A stretch of 64,000 bases of DNA from JABWBD01 sp040768665 (GCA_040768665.1 JAXGMN010000007.1:310001-374000), one strand, 5' to 3'. Numbered from the stretch's first letter, positions 15,691-24,889 are shown. Made by a program: numbers and translations. Notes: generated by a model not told the origin, from the letters alone.

Positions 15691-15726
15691 CGCCGTCAGT
15701 TCCTTAATGGTTGATCTTCCTTGCTT

Positions 15727-15947
15727 TCATTTCAATCGTCGCTGGCAAGCCCTCAGCATCCTCGCCAGCGACTCCTCGTCCGCCAACCGGTGCTCGAAGC
15801 CGACCTCGACGAGAGCCTCTGGGGGCAGGCCGCTGTTCCTGACCAGTTCCTCTGAGTCGGCGAACGGCACAGTTTCGTCTGCCCTAGAGTGCAGGATTTC
15901 ACGCCGCCCGGGGTCGAAGTCCAGCCGTGGAGAAAGAGGATTCGCAT
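15727..15947 (-). pseudogene. Alpha/beta hydrolase with an internal deletion
   Basis: Two frames show both ends of one small esterase. From the ATG at 15947 one frame reads MRILFLHGWTSTPGGVK, the start with the oxyanion HGW motif. About 50 bases later a different frame reads ILHSRADETVPFADSEEL and ALVEVGFEHRLADEESLARML, the end with the catalytic Asp (ADETVP) and His (EHRLAD). The middle, including the GxSxG nucleophile, is missing (about 80-90 codons expected), and the join is out of frame. Confidence 0.75.
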
Positions 15948-16045
15948 CGCAGTCATTTTCCATGTCCAAGTACGTTTGGGCAAACAATCGCCCCACCTCA
16001 AGCTGGCCCGTTACGGACGAACAAAAAGCCCTATACGGCCTATTG

Positions 16046-16215
16046 CTAGCATCTCTCCTTCAGAAGATCAATCGCCTCCTGAAGCAGCTTCCGACACTTC
16101 TCTTTATTGCCGGTCTGGAAAGCGGCTCGTGATTGATCGTCGAGTTCCACGGCTTTGGGCACATCCGCTCCCTCGGCTCGCCTTTTGCGCAGCAGTTGCT
16201 TCAACTCGGCTGTGA
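16046..16215 (-). pseudogene. Helical C-terminal fragment of an unknown protein
   Basis: A minus-strand frame reads ITAELKQLLRKRRAEGADV, then AFQTGNKEKCRKLLQEAIDLLKERC and a stop. It looks coding because it is regular, amphipathic and charged, but it has no start. It begins exactly where the polysaccharide-deacetylase-like fragment ends, so it is the tail of a different gene joined by deletion. Confidence 0.4.
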
Positions 16216-16470
16216 TGATGCCCGGCGATTTTGTGGCCCCCTTTCTTCCACTTCGCCAGCAGGTTTATTCGTTTGGAGTCTTCGGCGATGACATCCGCCC
16301 ACTGCGGAGCAAACATCAAGGTCAGCTTGATGTGGTACTCGTCGGCATTCTCCACCATTTCGGCCAGCGTGCGGTAGGAGACTTCCAGCGCTCGCCTGCC
16401 GCCGGGAAAGTGGCACGGCTCATTGTGGATGGCGATGAAGTTGGGGACAACGAGTTTTGAGGAACATGAA
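16213..16470 (-). pseudogene. Polysaccharide-deacetylase-like fragment
   Basis: The minus strand reads KLVVPNFIAIHNEPCHF, LEVSYRTLAEMVENADEYHIK, LTLMFAPQWADVIAEDSKR and LAKWKKGGHKIAGHHH. This resembles the N-terminal strands of polysaccharide-deacetylase-type TIM barrels, where an H-E-I-(A/G)-x-H-x-x-H segment binds metal (here HKIAGHHH). The rest is missing on both sides. Confidence 0.55.
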
Positions 16471-16873
16471 GTTGTCTGGATACTTGCTGGCGGTTCTGGA
16501 GTCCTTGTTGGCGGAATCATGGCACTCGTACTCTCGTTCGTTGGACAGCGGAGGAAGTCCACCTCAGGATTGCAGGAGTAATGATGAGCGGTCGCTGGCC
16601 CGACAATGCTAGTCTTGGCCTCGTATCGCGCAGAGACGCCGTGCAGCATGTCGTGCAGCCCTTCAGCCTCGCCGCACCGCGCACCCCGAGCAGCGGCATG
16701 GAACCCTCGATTGCACTGGCTGCCGTGACCAGATAATGTGACGCAAGACACCCAAGAACGCGGAAGACGATGAAGGCCGATGTCGTGAACCGATCCGCGT
16801 TCGTCGCTCCTGAAAGACTTCTGATCGCCGATCTGTTCGTGATTCGATGTAACCATAATTAGGAGGCGGTGCC
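16471..16873. other. Gene-free stretch before the DUF4838 gene
   Basis: No family signal is visible. The downstream gene has its ribosome binding site at 16861-16866, so its promoter should lie in this interval. Confidence 0.35.
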
Positions 16874-19615
16874 GTGAAGCATACTCTGAAGCGTTGGCTT
16901 GGCGCTCTGGCCGTTGCGCTGTGCGTGAGCGATCTGGCCGGAGCCGATACGACAATCGTAGTCCATTTCGCTCCGCACGAGTCGCCCGAGTCGGCTGCCG
17001 CGAGCGAAAGCCAGGTCGATTGGCTCGATGCTGATACGCGCGACGATATCGTGTGTACCGAGTGTTTTGCGGCGGTTGAGTTGCAGCAGTACCTTCGCCA
17101 GATGACAGGGCGCGAAGAGGACTTCCGCATTGTTGCTGATGACGAACTGCCAGATGGTGATTTGATCCTGGTTGGCGGCCTGACATCCAACGCCGCCGCC
17201 CGAACATTGGCCGGCCAATTCGGCGTGGAGGAAGCGAACAAGCAGACTACCGAACTGGGAGGCGAAAGCTACCGACTGAAAACGGTCACGTTCGATGGGC
17301 GCCGGGTCACGCTAGCGGCCGGTAGAGGACGTGTGGGTACGCTGTACGCCGTGTACGATATGTTGTTCCGAATGGGCTGCCGATGGTTCGCCCCGGGCGC
17401 AATGAATGAAGAAGTGCCACAGGTCGAGTGGAAACCTGACTTCGACGTGATCGAACAGCCGGCGTTTGGCAATCGTGGATTCTTCGCCTGGGAAGACCGG
17501 GGCAACGCCGAGTTCCTGCTTTGGATGGCCCGCAACCGCTTAAACTACTGGTGCGTCGAGCAGTCCGACCACCCGCTGATGCGCAAGCTCGGCATTCGCA
17601 TGGCCTGGGGAGAGCACCAGCCGCAGGCCATGTTCATCAACCCGGCGGCCGAGTATCCCTACAACCATGCGTCGTTCCAGGGCGACGAAAAAAAGCCACC
17701 CGATCCCAACGCTCTCGGCGATTCATACCAGGGCGATGCCGATCAAGATGGAAAGCTTTCCTACTTCGAAGCTCATCCGGAGTGGTACGCGTTGCAGCAG
17801 GGACGACGCATCCCCGGAATCCAAGGCGGGGGCGGGACGAACTACTGCACTTCCAATCCCGACGCCACGACCGAGTTCATGAAGAACTTCGTTCAAGCCA
17901 TCGTCGACGGCCCGTGCGAGGAGGCGGACATCGTTCGCATGTGGACCCTGGATTACGGCAAATGGTGCCAGTGCCCGAACTGCCTGGCCCTGGGAACGCC
18001 CACCGACCGGAACCTGCTGCTGGTGCATCGCCTGGACCGGGAGATTAAGAGGGCTCGGGCCGAGGGCCGCATCACTCGCCCGGTGCAGGTCGCCTTCCTC
18101 GCCTATGCCGACGTGGTCGAACCGCCTTCGCGGCCGCTGCCGCCGGATTTCGACTACCAGACCTGCGCCGCCACGTTCTTCCCCATCAATCGCAGCTACG
18201 TCCACAACATCGACGCCCTCGGCTCGCCGGAGAACGCCACGTACGTCGAGCAGCTTCGCGGTTGGCTGGTCCAGCCCGACCGCCACTACCGAGGGCAGAT
18301 CTGCATCGGTGAGTACTACAATGTGTCGGGCTTCAAGAGTTTGCCAATCTGCTACATGCACACGATGGCCAACGACATCCCATTCTACTATGGGCTCGGC
18401 GCACGCCACTTCCACTACATGCACTGTACGACACGCGATTGGGGCAACAAATCGCTGACCAACTACCAGATGGCCCGTCAGCTCTGGGACGCGAAGACCG
18501 ACTGCGAGGCCCTCTGGCAAGACTTCTTTGCGAAGCGTTACGGCCCGGCAGCCGAGATCATGCGCGGCTTCTACGAGTCGCTGGAGCCGATGTTCTCCAA
18601 CGCACGCCCGTTGAAGTACGGTCTGGCGCGACGGCTGGCCCGTGGGAGCAGGGACCTGTTTCCCGACGCGCGGCTGCGTTACCGGCGCGAGCCAGGCCGG
18701 GAATGCACCGGCCCCACGTTCGCCGAGATCCTGGCTTCCGGGCAGAAGTGCCGCGAGTGGATCGATCGGGCTTTGTCGGCTGAGTTGCCGCAACGCGTGC
18801 GACAGCGGATCGCCGAGGACGAGCGACTTTTTGCGTACGGCGAGCGAACCGTGCTGTACTATGATGCCTGCGCGTCGGCGTACAATGCGGCATGGTCGGG
18901 CCGCGTCGAGGAGGGCCGGCTTTTTTTGCAGGAGGCCCAGCGGCTGGCCGGGTTGCTTCGCCAGGACACGCGGTCGACCAGCACGGCCTCGTCGCATGCC
19001 AACGCGGAAAACGCTTTGGCGGCAAGCGGCGCGGCCGAGGCGTTGGTTCGCCTCGAAGAGCTACTGGGCCCGGCGGTGCCGCAGGGAATCAAGTGCCTTG
19101 ACCCGGCCGGGCCAGCGCTGGTGCTCGCAGGCCGGGAGTTCTCCGGAGGAGGCGGTCCGAAGTACGGCCAACGTCAAGGCGGCTGGGAGCTTTTCGTCGT
19201 GCCCGGCAAGCGGAAGGTCTCCGAGCAAGGCAACCACGTCTACGCCAAGCCGACCGACCTCTATAGCCGCGTGTCGGGCTGGTTCCGTCTGAACGAGCTG
19301 CCAACGGGGCCGTTGCAGTTGACGTTGTTCGGACTGAGCCGGCCGATCAAAGATGAGGACCTGATACCCGCTGAGGTATTCGTCAACGACACCTCCGTGT
19401 ACCGCGGCTCTTGCCGTTTTTCGATCGAGGGGCTCAGTCCTCATCAGCTTGTCATTCCTCTTGACGCCTTGACGAAGGGCGACAATCGGATCCTCATCCA
19501 GAACCTTGCTCCGGAAGGCCTGCTCGGCCACAGGCCGTGGTTCGGCATCGACCGGGCGGAACTCCGTGCCTGGGCCGAAGACCCTTCTGTAACACAAGAG
19601 ACCTCGTGCCCATGA
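16874..19615 (+). CDS. Exported DUF4838 alpha-glucuronidase-like protein with an EF-hand loop
   Basis: This 913-residue protein starts at GTG 16874, seven bases after AGGAGG. A signal peptide (MKHTLKRWLGALAVALCVSDLAGA) leads to a GH67/GH20-type N-terminal domain (residues ~30-150: AAVELQQYLRQMTG, ILVGGLTSN, GRGRVGTLYAVYDML) and a DUF4838 barrel (~190-560: CRWFAPGAMNEEVP, WMARNRLNYW, DYGKWCQCPNC, IGEYYN, YGLGARHFHYMH). A C-terminal beta-sandwich (~750-905) follows. Residues 288-299 (DADQDGKLSYFE, nt 17735-17770) fit every ligand position of a calcium-binding EF-hand loop, an insertion I do not expect in this family. Likely role: hydrolysis of acidic polysaccharides outside the cytoplasm. Confidence 0.9.
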   Translation: MKHTLKRWLGALAVALCVSDLAGADTTIVVHFAPHESPESAAASESQVDWLDADTRDDIVCTECFAAVELQQYLRQMTGREEDFRIVADDELPDGDLILVGGLTSNAAARTLAGQFGVEEANKQTTELGGESYRLKTVTFDGRRVTLAAGRGRVGTLYAVYDMLFRMGCRWFAPGAMNEEVPQVEWKPDFDVIEQPAFGNRGFFAWEDRGNAEFLLWMARNRLNYWCVEQSDHPLMRKLGIRMAWGEHQPQAMFINPAAEYPYNHASFQGDEKKPPDPNALGDSYQGDADQDGKLSYFEAHPEWYALQQGRRIPGIQGGGGTNYCTSNPDATTEFMKNFVQAIVDGPCEEADIVRMWTLDYGKWCQCPNCLALGTPTDRNLLLVHRLDREIKRARAEGRITRPVQVAFLAYADVVEPPSRPLPPDFDYQTCAATFFPINRSYVHNIDALGSPENATYVEQLRGWLVQPDRHYRGQICIGEYYNVSGFKSLPICYMHTMANDIPFYYGLGARHFHYMHCTTRDWGNKSLTNYQMARQLWDAKTDCEALWQDFFAKRYGPAAEIMRGFYESLEPMFSNARPLKYGLARRLARGSRDLFPDARLRYRREPGRECTGPTFAEILASGQKCREWIDRALSAELPQRVRQRIAEDERLFAYGERTVLYYDACASAYNAAWSGRVEEGRLFLQEAQRLAGLLRQDTRSTSTASSHANAENALAASGAAEALVRLEELLGPAVPQGIKCLDPAGPALVLAGREFSGGGGPKYGQRQGGWELFVVPGKRKVSEQGNHVYAKPTDLYSRVSGWFRLNELPTGPLQLTLFGLSRPIKDEDLIPAEVFVNDTSVYRGSCRFSIEGLSPHQLVIPLDALTKGDNRILIQNLAPEGLLGHRPWFGIDRAELRAWAEDPSVTQETSCP

Positions 19616-19677
19616 GCGCGACCCCACCCGTCGGGCAGCAAAGGCATTGGCGGTCGGCGGAAACGGTGTTGCACTAG

Positions 19678-20286
19678 ATGAGGATCATGAACAGGCTTCT
19701 GCTTGGCACCGGGCATGACGGCTGGGTCTGCAGCGACGACATCTCCCTTTTCATCGAGCGATTCAACGCAGAGTCCGACGGTCATGTTCGCCTCGTCGAC
19801 GCCTGTTATCAGGAATTCTTTGAGGCGGCTGCACGGGAGATCGAGGAAAGACAGCTTCGGATTCCGGTGCTCGAAGAATCGTTCGGGATTTGCGGGGAAG
19901 AATGGGCGGCGCACATCGCGGGCCTCACGACCGACTTTCGCGAAGCGCAGCGACTGTTGCGATTGGCCGAGGCATCGGAGGCAATGCGGGCGATCGGCTT
20001 GACCGAACAGTCGGTTTCGTCACAAGGAAGCACGCGAGGCCGGTCGCAGAACCGTCCCCGGCTGCTCGACCATGCCTTCGAGCAACTGCTCCGATTCGCT
20101 GAACACGACATGGGGGGCATGGATCGGCGACTTCCAGCCGGAGTAACATCCTCCTGCTGACACCCGACACACTGCTTGTGGAATTCGGTCCCCGGACCGT
20201 ACGGGCGGCGGGCTACCAGCGCGACGGCATTTCGGCGCAGATCACTTCGATGCCGATGATGAACCTGACGGGCAACAACCGGTAGT
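19678..20286 (+). pseudogene. GH38-like fragment joined to an unrelated-looking tail
   Basis: The ATG at 19678 opens 160 codons. LLGTGHDGWVCSDDIS, VRLVDACYQEFFEAAAREIEER and WAAHIAGLTTDFREAQRLLRLAEA resemble the inter-domain region of alpha-mannosidase-type (GH38) proteins. It stops at 20158-20160. Directly after, about 20175-20286, another frame reads LLVEFGPRTVRAAGYQ, then MPMMNLTGNNR and a stop, which looks like the C-terminus of a large secreted protein. The start, catalytic domains and signal peptide are missing. Confidence 0.45.
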
Positions 20287-20510
20287 TCGGACAGGGGGGC
20301 CGTCGTGAATGAACTTTCCGCTATCGTGTCGTGATCGCAGAAGGTCTACGGGACTCCGTCCTGCCGTTCGCCGCCGCCACGCAGTTTGGCTGTTCCCAAA
20401 ACCGCGCGCCACAATCGTTGATTTGTACGTTCTCCGAGCACTATCATGGAACCAGCTTGAAGCCTTCCATGGAATCCTTCCCGATTCACTCACAAAAGGA
20501 ACCACCCACC

Positions 20511-21869
20511 ATGACCACCTCTCGCAGCGCAATGACCGGCAAGTCGATCCTCTCTCAGCCGACCGCTCGGCGGCAGTTCCTTAAAACTACGGCCGCTCTT
20601 GGCGCCGGGCTCACGATCCTGCCCAGTGGCGTCGTTTACGGTGCCGATGCACCGAGCAACAAGCTCAACATTGCCGTCATCGGTGCGTGGGGAAGGGGCC
20701 GTGCGCACTTCAAAGCCATCAAGGGCGAGAACGTCGTCGCCTTGTGTGATGTGAACGAACAGAACCTTGCCAAGGGAGCCGAGACGTTCCCAAACGCCAA
20801 GCATTATGTCGATTGGCGTAAGTGCCTCGAACAGAAAGACATCGACGCGGTGGTCTGCAGCACCACCGATCACACACATGCTTTCATCGCCAATTGGGCC
20901 TTGAACCGGGACATGCATGTCTATTGCGAGAAGCCGCTGGCCAACAGCGTGGAAGAGGCGCGCGTCGTTCGGGCGAAGTGGCTTTCCAAGAAAGATAAGC
21001 TCGCCACGCAAGTTGGGACGCAACGACACGCCCACCCGAACTTCAACCGCGTACGCGAGATGATTCTTGACGGTGCAGTCGGCACTTTGCAGCATGTTCA
21101 TGCTTGGGGCGACCGCGAGATACGTAAGCCCGGCTATCTGCCGCCGGCCGGCGATCCTCCGGCCCATTTGCACTACGATCTCTGGATTGGTCCATCGCCG
21201 ATGCACCCGTACAATCCCGGCTACTTCGGCGGTTGCCTGGCCTGGAACATGTATTGGGACTTCGGCGCCGGTCAGATCGGTGATATGGGAAGCCATACGA
21301 TGGACCTGGCCTGGTATGGCATCGACGCGACCTTGCCCACAACTGCCGAGTCGTTTGGCGAGGACTTCAATCCCGATGTGACGCCGGTCGACATGACATC
21401 GACCTACGAGCATCCCGCCAACGATTGGCGTCCGCCGATCAAGCTCACTTGGTACCAGGGAGCTCACGGCGGTGCGAGAAAGAAGATGGATCCGTACGGT
21501 AACGGCCACGGTGTTCTCTTCGTCGGCGACAAGGCCCAGCTCGCGGCGGGTTTCACAAACCGCAAGCTGCTGCCACTCAAAGAAGGCGGCAGTCTGGATC
21601 ACTACACGCCGCGACCGGAATCAGAGCAGCTTCCCAACATGAGCGGATTCCAGGAGCAATGGGTCAACGCCTGCAAGGGCGATTTGAAGTGCGACTGCGA
21701 CTTCAAGTACAGCGGCGACGCCATCGAACAGATGCTGCTCGGCCTGGTCGCCTACCGAGTCGGCGAGAGAATCGAGTACGATGGTGAGACCGGCCGCGTG
21801 ACCAACAACGGCCCCGCCAATGACCTGCTGAAGCGCAAGTACCGCAAAGGCTGGGTGCTCGACGGCTAG
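20511..21869 (+). CDS. Tat-exported Gfo/Idh/MocA-family oxidoreductase
   Basis: The protein has 452 residues from ATG 20511, preceded by AAAGGA; the upstream part of the open frame lacks protein character. A twin-arginine signal (ARRQFLKTTAALGAGLTIL) leads the protein. The Rossmann fold follows: LNIAVIGAWGRGRAHFKAI, VVALCDVN, DIDAVVCSTTDHTH and the hallmark CEKPLANSVEEAR. The C-terminal substrate domain includes GQIGDMGSHTMDLAWYGID. These enzymes oxidise or reduce sugars with a bound nicotinamide; exported planctomycete members are linked to 3-keto-glycoside metabolism. The DUF1080 protein just downstream fits that pathway and the two may be co-transcribed. Confidence 0.92.
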   Translation: MTTSRSAMTGKSILSQPTARRQFLKTTAALGAGLTILPSGVVYGADAPSNKLNIAVIGAWGRGRAHFKAIKGENVVALCDVNEQNLAKGAETFPNAKHYVDWRKCLEQKDIDAVVCSTTDHTHAFIANWALNRDMHVYCEKPLANSVEEARVVRAKWLSKKDKLATQVGTQRHAHPNFNRVREMILDGAVGTLQHVHAWGDREIRKPGYLPPAGDPPAHLHYDLWIGPSPMHPYNPGYFGGCLAWNMYWDFGAGQIGDMGSHTMDLAWYGIDATLPTTAESFGEDFNPDVTPVDMTSTYEHPANDWRPPIKLTWYQGAHGGARKKMDPYGNGHGVLFVGDKAQLAAGFTNRKLLPLKEGGSLDHYTPRPESEQLPNMSGFQEQWVNACKGDLKCDCDFKYSGDAIEQMLLGLVAYRVGERIEYDGETGRVTNNGPANDLLKRKYRKGWVLDG

Positions 21870-21898
21870 CCGCCCTGGCTGTAGACGATGGTTGCCCG

Positions 21899-22648
21899 AT
21901 GAAGAGCTTCGAGTGTACAGCGAGGAGTTCGCAAGGACGGGATTTCAAGGTGGCCTGCAGTGGTACCGGTGCCAGACGAGTGGGCAGATGGCGTGACTAT
22001 ACGGGGGTATGCTCTTCAGGTTTCTCACCCGGCGTCGGTCACCGGCCCAATTCTGCAGCCGAGGGGGGCAAGGGATTCAAGCCAATGTTCAACGGGAAGG
22101 ATTTAACGGGCTGGAATACGACAGGCAACTGGGTGGTCCAGGAGGGCGGGATCGTTACTCTTCAACCGCGGCCTGGCGAGAAAGGCTGGCAGCGGTACGA
22201 CGCCTACCTGACGACGGATCGCAAGTACGGCGATTTCATTCTGGATTTGGAGTTCAAGTTCGGCAAAGAGGGCAACTCGGGCGTTTTCCTGAGAGTTCGT
22301 GACCCGAAGAGCCAGGTCAACAGCGGATTCGAGGTGCAGATCCTCGACACCCACGGCAAGGAGAAGATCACTGCCCATGACTGCGGCGGCGTGATCGGTA
22401 CGGCGGTGCCGTCGAAGAACATGGTCAAGCCCGCCGGCGAGTGGAACCGGTACATCATTACCTGCGTGGGGGACGAGTTGCAGGTCGAGTTCAACGGCGA
22501 AAAGGTGATCGAGCTGGATCTGAGCAAGAGTCCGTTGAAAGATCGGCCCGCGGAGGGTTACATCGGCTTTCAGGATGAAGCCAAGCCGATCTGGTATCGC
22601 AACGTCCGAATCAAGGAGTTGAGTTCACCCTCGCCACGGCCGGAGTGA
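21899..22648 (+). CDS. DUF1080 (3-keto-disaccharide hydrolase-like) protein
   Basis: Residues ~60-240 form a DUF1080 concanavalin-like beta-sandwich: GFKPMFNGKDLTGWNTTGNW, GDFILDLEFKFGKEGNSGVF, SGFEVQILDTHG, AGEWNRYIITCVGDELQVEFNG and GYIGFQDEAKPIWYRNVRIKEL. Members of this family hydrolyse 3-keto-glycosides or bind sugars. The first ~55 residues from ATG 21899 are not a signal peptide and look like non-native sequence; a short hydrophobic stretch appears only in another frame (from 22009). Either the 5' end is frameshifted or the leader was lost, so export is doubtful. It lies 30 bases after the Gfo/Idh/MocA gene. Confidence 0.85.
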   Translation: MKSFECTARSSQGRDFKVACSGTGARRVGRWRDYTGVCSSGFSPGVGHRPNSAAEGGKGFKPMFNGKDLTGWNTTGNWVVQEGGIVTLQPRPGEKGWQRYDAYLTTDRKYGDFILDLEFKFGKEGNSGVFLRVRDPKSQVNSGFEVQILDTHGKEKITAHDCGGVIGTAVPSKNMVKPAGEWNRYIITCVGDELQVEFNGEKVIELDLSKSPLKDRPAEGYIGFQDEAKPIWYRNVRIKELSSPSPRPE

Positions 22649-22711
22649 CCCGCACGAGCAGCCATGGGCGTGGAATTCATTCGAAATGAACTGCAGGAGG
22701 GAGACAGGACG

Positions 22712-24190
22712 ATGAAGCCCACAGCTACTCGACCGCAACGAAGATTGCACCATGGCTTGCTTGTTTTCTTCGCAGTGGTCTGGTCCGGCCTCGCTGCAAG
22801 CCTGGCAAGCGGGGACGACGAGCAGCAGCCAGTACTCCCTCGAATTCAGGTGGCTCCCGATGACCGCACGTTCCAAACAGAAGCCGCCAAGCCGTTTGTT
22901 CCGCTGGGAGTCAACTATTATCGCCCTGGCACGGGATGGGCGCCGCAACTTTGGAAGCAGTTCGATTCGGAGGCCACTCGCAACGATCTTGCCCGTATGA
23001 AGGAGTTGGGCGTCAATTGCGTTCGGGTTTTTCTCTCCTACGGTTCCTTCTTCACGGAACCCGATACCCTCAATGAAGCTGGGCTGGCCAGATTCGATGA
23101 GCTATTGCGCATGGCGGAGGAAGCGGGAATCTACGTGCATCCGACCGGACCGGACCACTGGGAAGGAGTGCCGGATTGGGCCGCGAAAGATCGTGTCGCG
23201 GACGAGCGGGTCCTGCTTGCCCTAGAGAACTTCTGGCGGCTCTTTGCCGGGCGGTACCAGGACCGGCCGGTGATCTTTGCGTATGACCTGCTCAATGAGC
23301 CCATGGTGCCCTGGGACACCCCGGCGATGCGTGTCAAGTGGAATAGATGGCTTGAGTCACGCTATGGATCGAAGGAACGGTTGGCGGAGGCATGGGGTGT
23401 GCCCGTGCCGGAGCTTCGCTGGGGCGAAGCAATTCCGCCCGCGCCCCAGCCACCGAGCGACGATCGGCGGCTCCTCGATTACCAGCACTTTCGAGAGTGG
23501 GTTGCCGATGAGTGGACCCGCCGCCAGGCAGCGGCCATCAAGTCGGCTGATCCGGATGCCTTGGTCACCGTGGGACTCATTCAATGGAGTGTGCCGGCAC
23601 TGCTTCCGAGCATCCAGCACTATTCCGCCTTCCGGCCAGAGCGGCTGGCGCGTTTTCTCGATTTTCTGGAAATCCATTTCTACCCCCTTGCCACAGGCTT
23701 CTTCACCTACTCCGAAGAAGATGAACGCCGCAATCTGGCATACCTGGAAAGCGTCGTGCGCGAGGTGGCGATGGCCCATCGGCCGGTAGTGATCGCTGAG
23801 TTCGGCTGGTATGGTGGCGGCAAGCTCACCATCAACGAAGGTCGACACCCGGCCGCCAGCGAAGAGCAACAGGCCCGTTGGTGTCGGCAAGCGGTCAAGA
23901 CAACGAAAGGACTGGCGACGGGCTGGCTCAACTGGGGTTTCTACGACCATCCGGAAGCCCGCGACGTCAGTCAGTTGACGGGGCTACTGACCGTAGACGG
24001 AAAGGCCAAGGCTTGGGCAGACGAGTTCCGGGATCTCGCGAAGAGCCTTGCGGACGAGAAGATCGAGCCGAGTCAGCTCATCGGCCGTCCTGAACTCGAT
24101 TGGGATCGCGCGATCATCGATTCCGGCGCGGCGCGGCAGTTCCGGGAAGACTATCTGAGAGCCTTTGAGGAAGAACGGCATCGAAAGTGA
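22712..24190 (+). CDS. Exported GH5-like (cellulase/mannanase-type) glycoside hydrolase
   Basis: The protein has 492 residues from ATG 22712, which follows CAGGAGGGAGACAG. A signal peptide is at residues ~15-35 (GLLVFFAVVWSGLAASLASG). The barrel shows GVNYYRPGTGWAPQLW, RMKELGVNCVRVFLSYGSF, the acid/base motif FAYDLLNEPMVPWD, EIHFYPLATG, and the nucleophile strand VVIAEFGWYGGG. NEP on strand 4 and a Glu on strand 7 are the GH5/clan-A pattern for retaining beta-glycosidases. Length is typical. It abuts a remnant gene whose ATG begins at the next base. Confidence 0.88.
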   Translation: MKPTATRPQRRLHHGLLVFFAVVWSGLAASLASGDDEQQPVLPRIQVAPDDRTFQTEAAKPFVPLGVNYYRPGTGWAPQLWKQFDSEATRNDLARMKELGVNCVRVFLSYGSFFTEPDTLNEAGLARFDELLRMAEEAGIYVHPTGPDHWEGVPDWAAKDRVADERVLLALENFWRLFAGRYQDRPVIFAYDLLNEPMVPWDTPAMRVKWNRWLESRYGSKERLAEAWGVPVPELRWGEAIPPAPQPPSDDRRLLDYQHFREWVADEWTRRQAAAIKSADPDALVTVGLIQWSVPALLPSIQHYSAFRPERLARFLDFLEIHFYPLATGFFTYSEEDERRNLAYLESVVREVAMAHRPVVIAEFGWYGGGKLTINEGRHPAASEEQQARWCRQAVKTTKGLATGWLNWGFYDHPEARDVSQLTGLLTVDGKAKAWADEFRDLAKSLADEKIEPSQLIGRPELDWDRAIIDSGAARQFREDYLRAFEEERHRK

Positions 24191-24442
24191 ATGGATGATA
24201 TGACAGGCCCGATGAAAAGCACAGTGTTGCTGATGACGTTGCTGCTCCTTGCCAAAACAGCACCGGGAGGAGATGGCATTAAAGGTCTTCGTTGGCGAAG
24301 CGACGAGCGACTGAAGATCAATTTCCTTTGGGTGTTGCTCTACATCACCACGGCGCCCCAGGATCACCTCAGCAAGGTCTGGTTCGACAACATCGTTGTC
24401 GCGAAGGATTACGTTGGGCCGGCAACGGGGACTCCCAATTAA
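24191..24442 (+). pseudogene. Signal peptide joined to the tail of a secreted protein (internal deletion)
   Basis: It begins directly after the GH5 stop. MKSTVLLMTLLLLAKTAPGG is a signal peptide; soon after comes INFLWVLLYITTAPQDHLSKV, then WFDNIVVAKDYVGPATGTPN and a stop, the type of C-terminus seen in LamG/polysaccharide-lyase-like planctomycete proteins. Roughly the whole catalytic domain is absent while the frame is kept. The 83-residue product is unlikely to have activity. Confidence 0.55.
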
Positions 24443-24454
24443 ACCAACGGCGTC

Positions 24455-24805
24455 ATTGTAGGCATGCACCCGGAGCGCGTGCAGGCCGTAACTGTTCACG
24501 CGTTCGAACAGCGGCGCGCTGTGCCCCATGAGCCAGATCACCAGCTTGCCCTGGGGCCTGACTCGCGTGTCCACCGATGCGTTTTCCGTATCGGCAGGCT
24601 TGCCGCCCTTCTCGAAGACGAAATCAAGCTTTGGATGCGGCTGGGCACGTGGGTCGATTTCGCTCGCCCGCACACTGAGCTCGTAACGCTGTGGCTGGGG
24701 ATCGTTGAAGTGGAGCGTCGCGTCGGCCGCGTCGAGAGCCGCCGTGGGAGCCAAGGCTACGGCAGCCACGAAGGCCACAAGAGTGCTGAGCGGAGTTTTT
24801 TTCAT
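24455..24805 (-). pseudogene. N-terminal stub of an exported alpha/beta-hydrolase-like protein
   Basis: From the ATG at 24805 the minus strand gives a signal peptide (MKKTPLSTLVAFVAAVALAP) and then YELSVRASEID, VRPQGKLVIWLMGHSAPLF and VNSYGLHALRVHAYN. Similar full-length planctomycete proteins continue into an alpha/beta hydrolase domain with a nucleophile motif; here the sequence breaks at about 24460, where it meets the tail of the opposite-strand remnant. The open frame continues to 23984 but only as antisense of the GH5 gene. Confidence 0.55.
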
Positions 24806-24889
24806 CAGTGGGTTCGGATAGTGCAAAGGGCAGTCCATTAGGTCCTCTTGAGCCGCAGGACACGTGCCCGGGGCGGGGATGCCTCGCCG

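Noticed and set aside
17723..18997. 424-codon minus-strand open frame
   Set aside because: It is a shadow of the DUF4838 gene; no homology and no start site.
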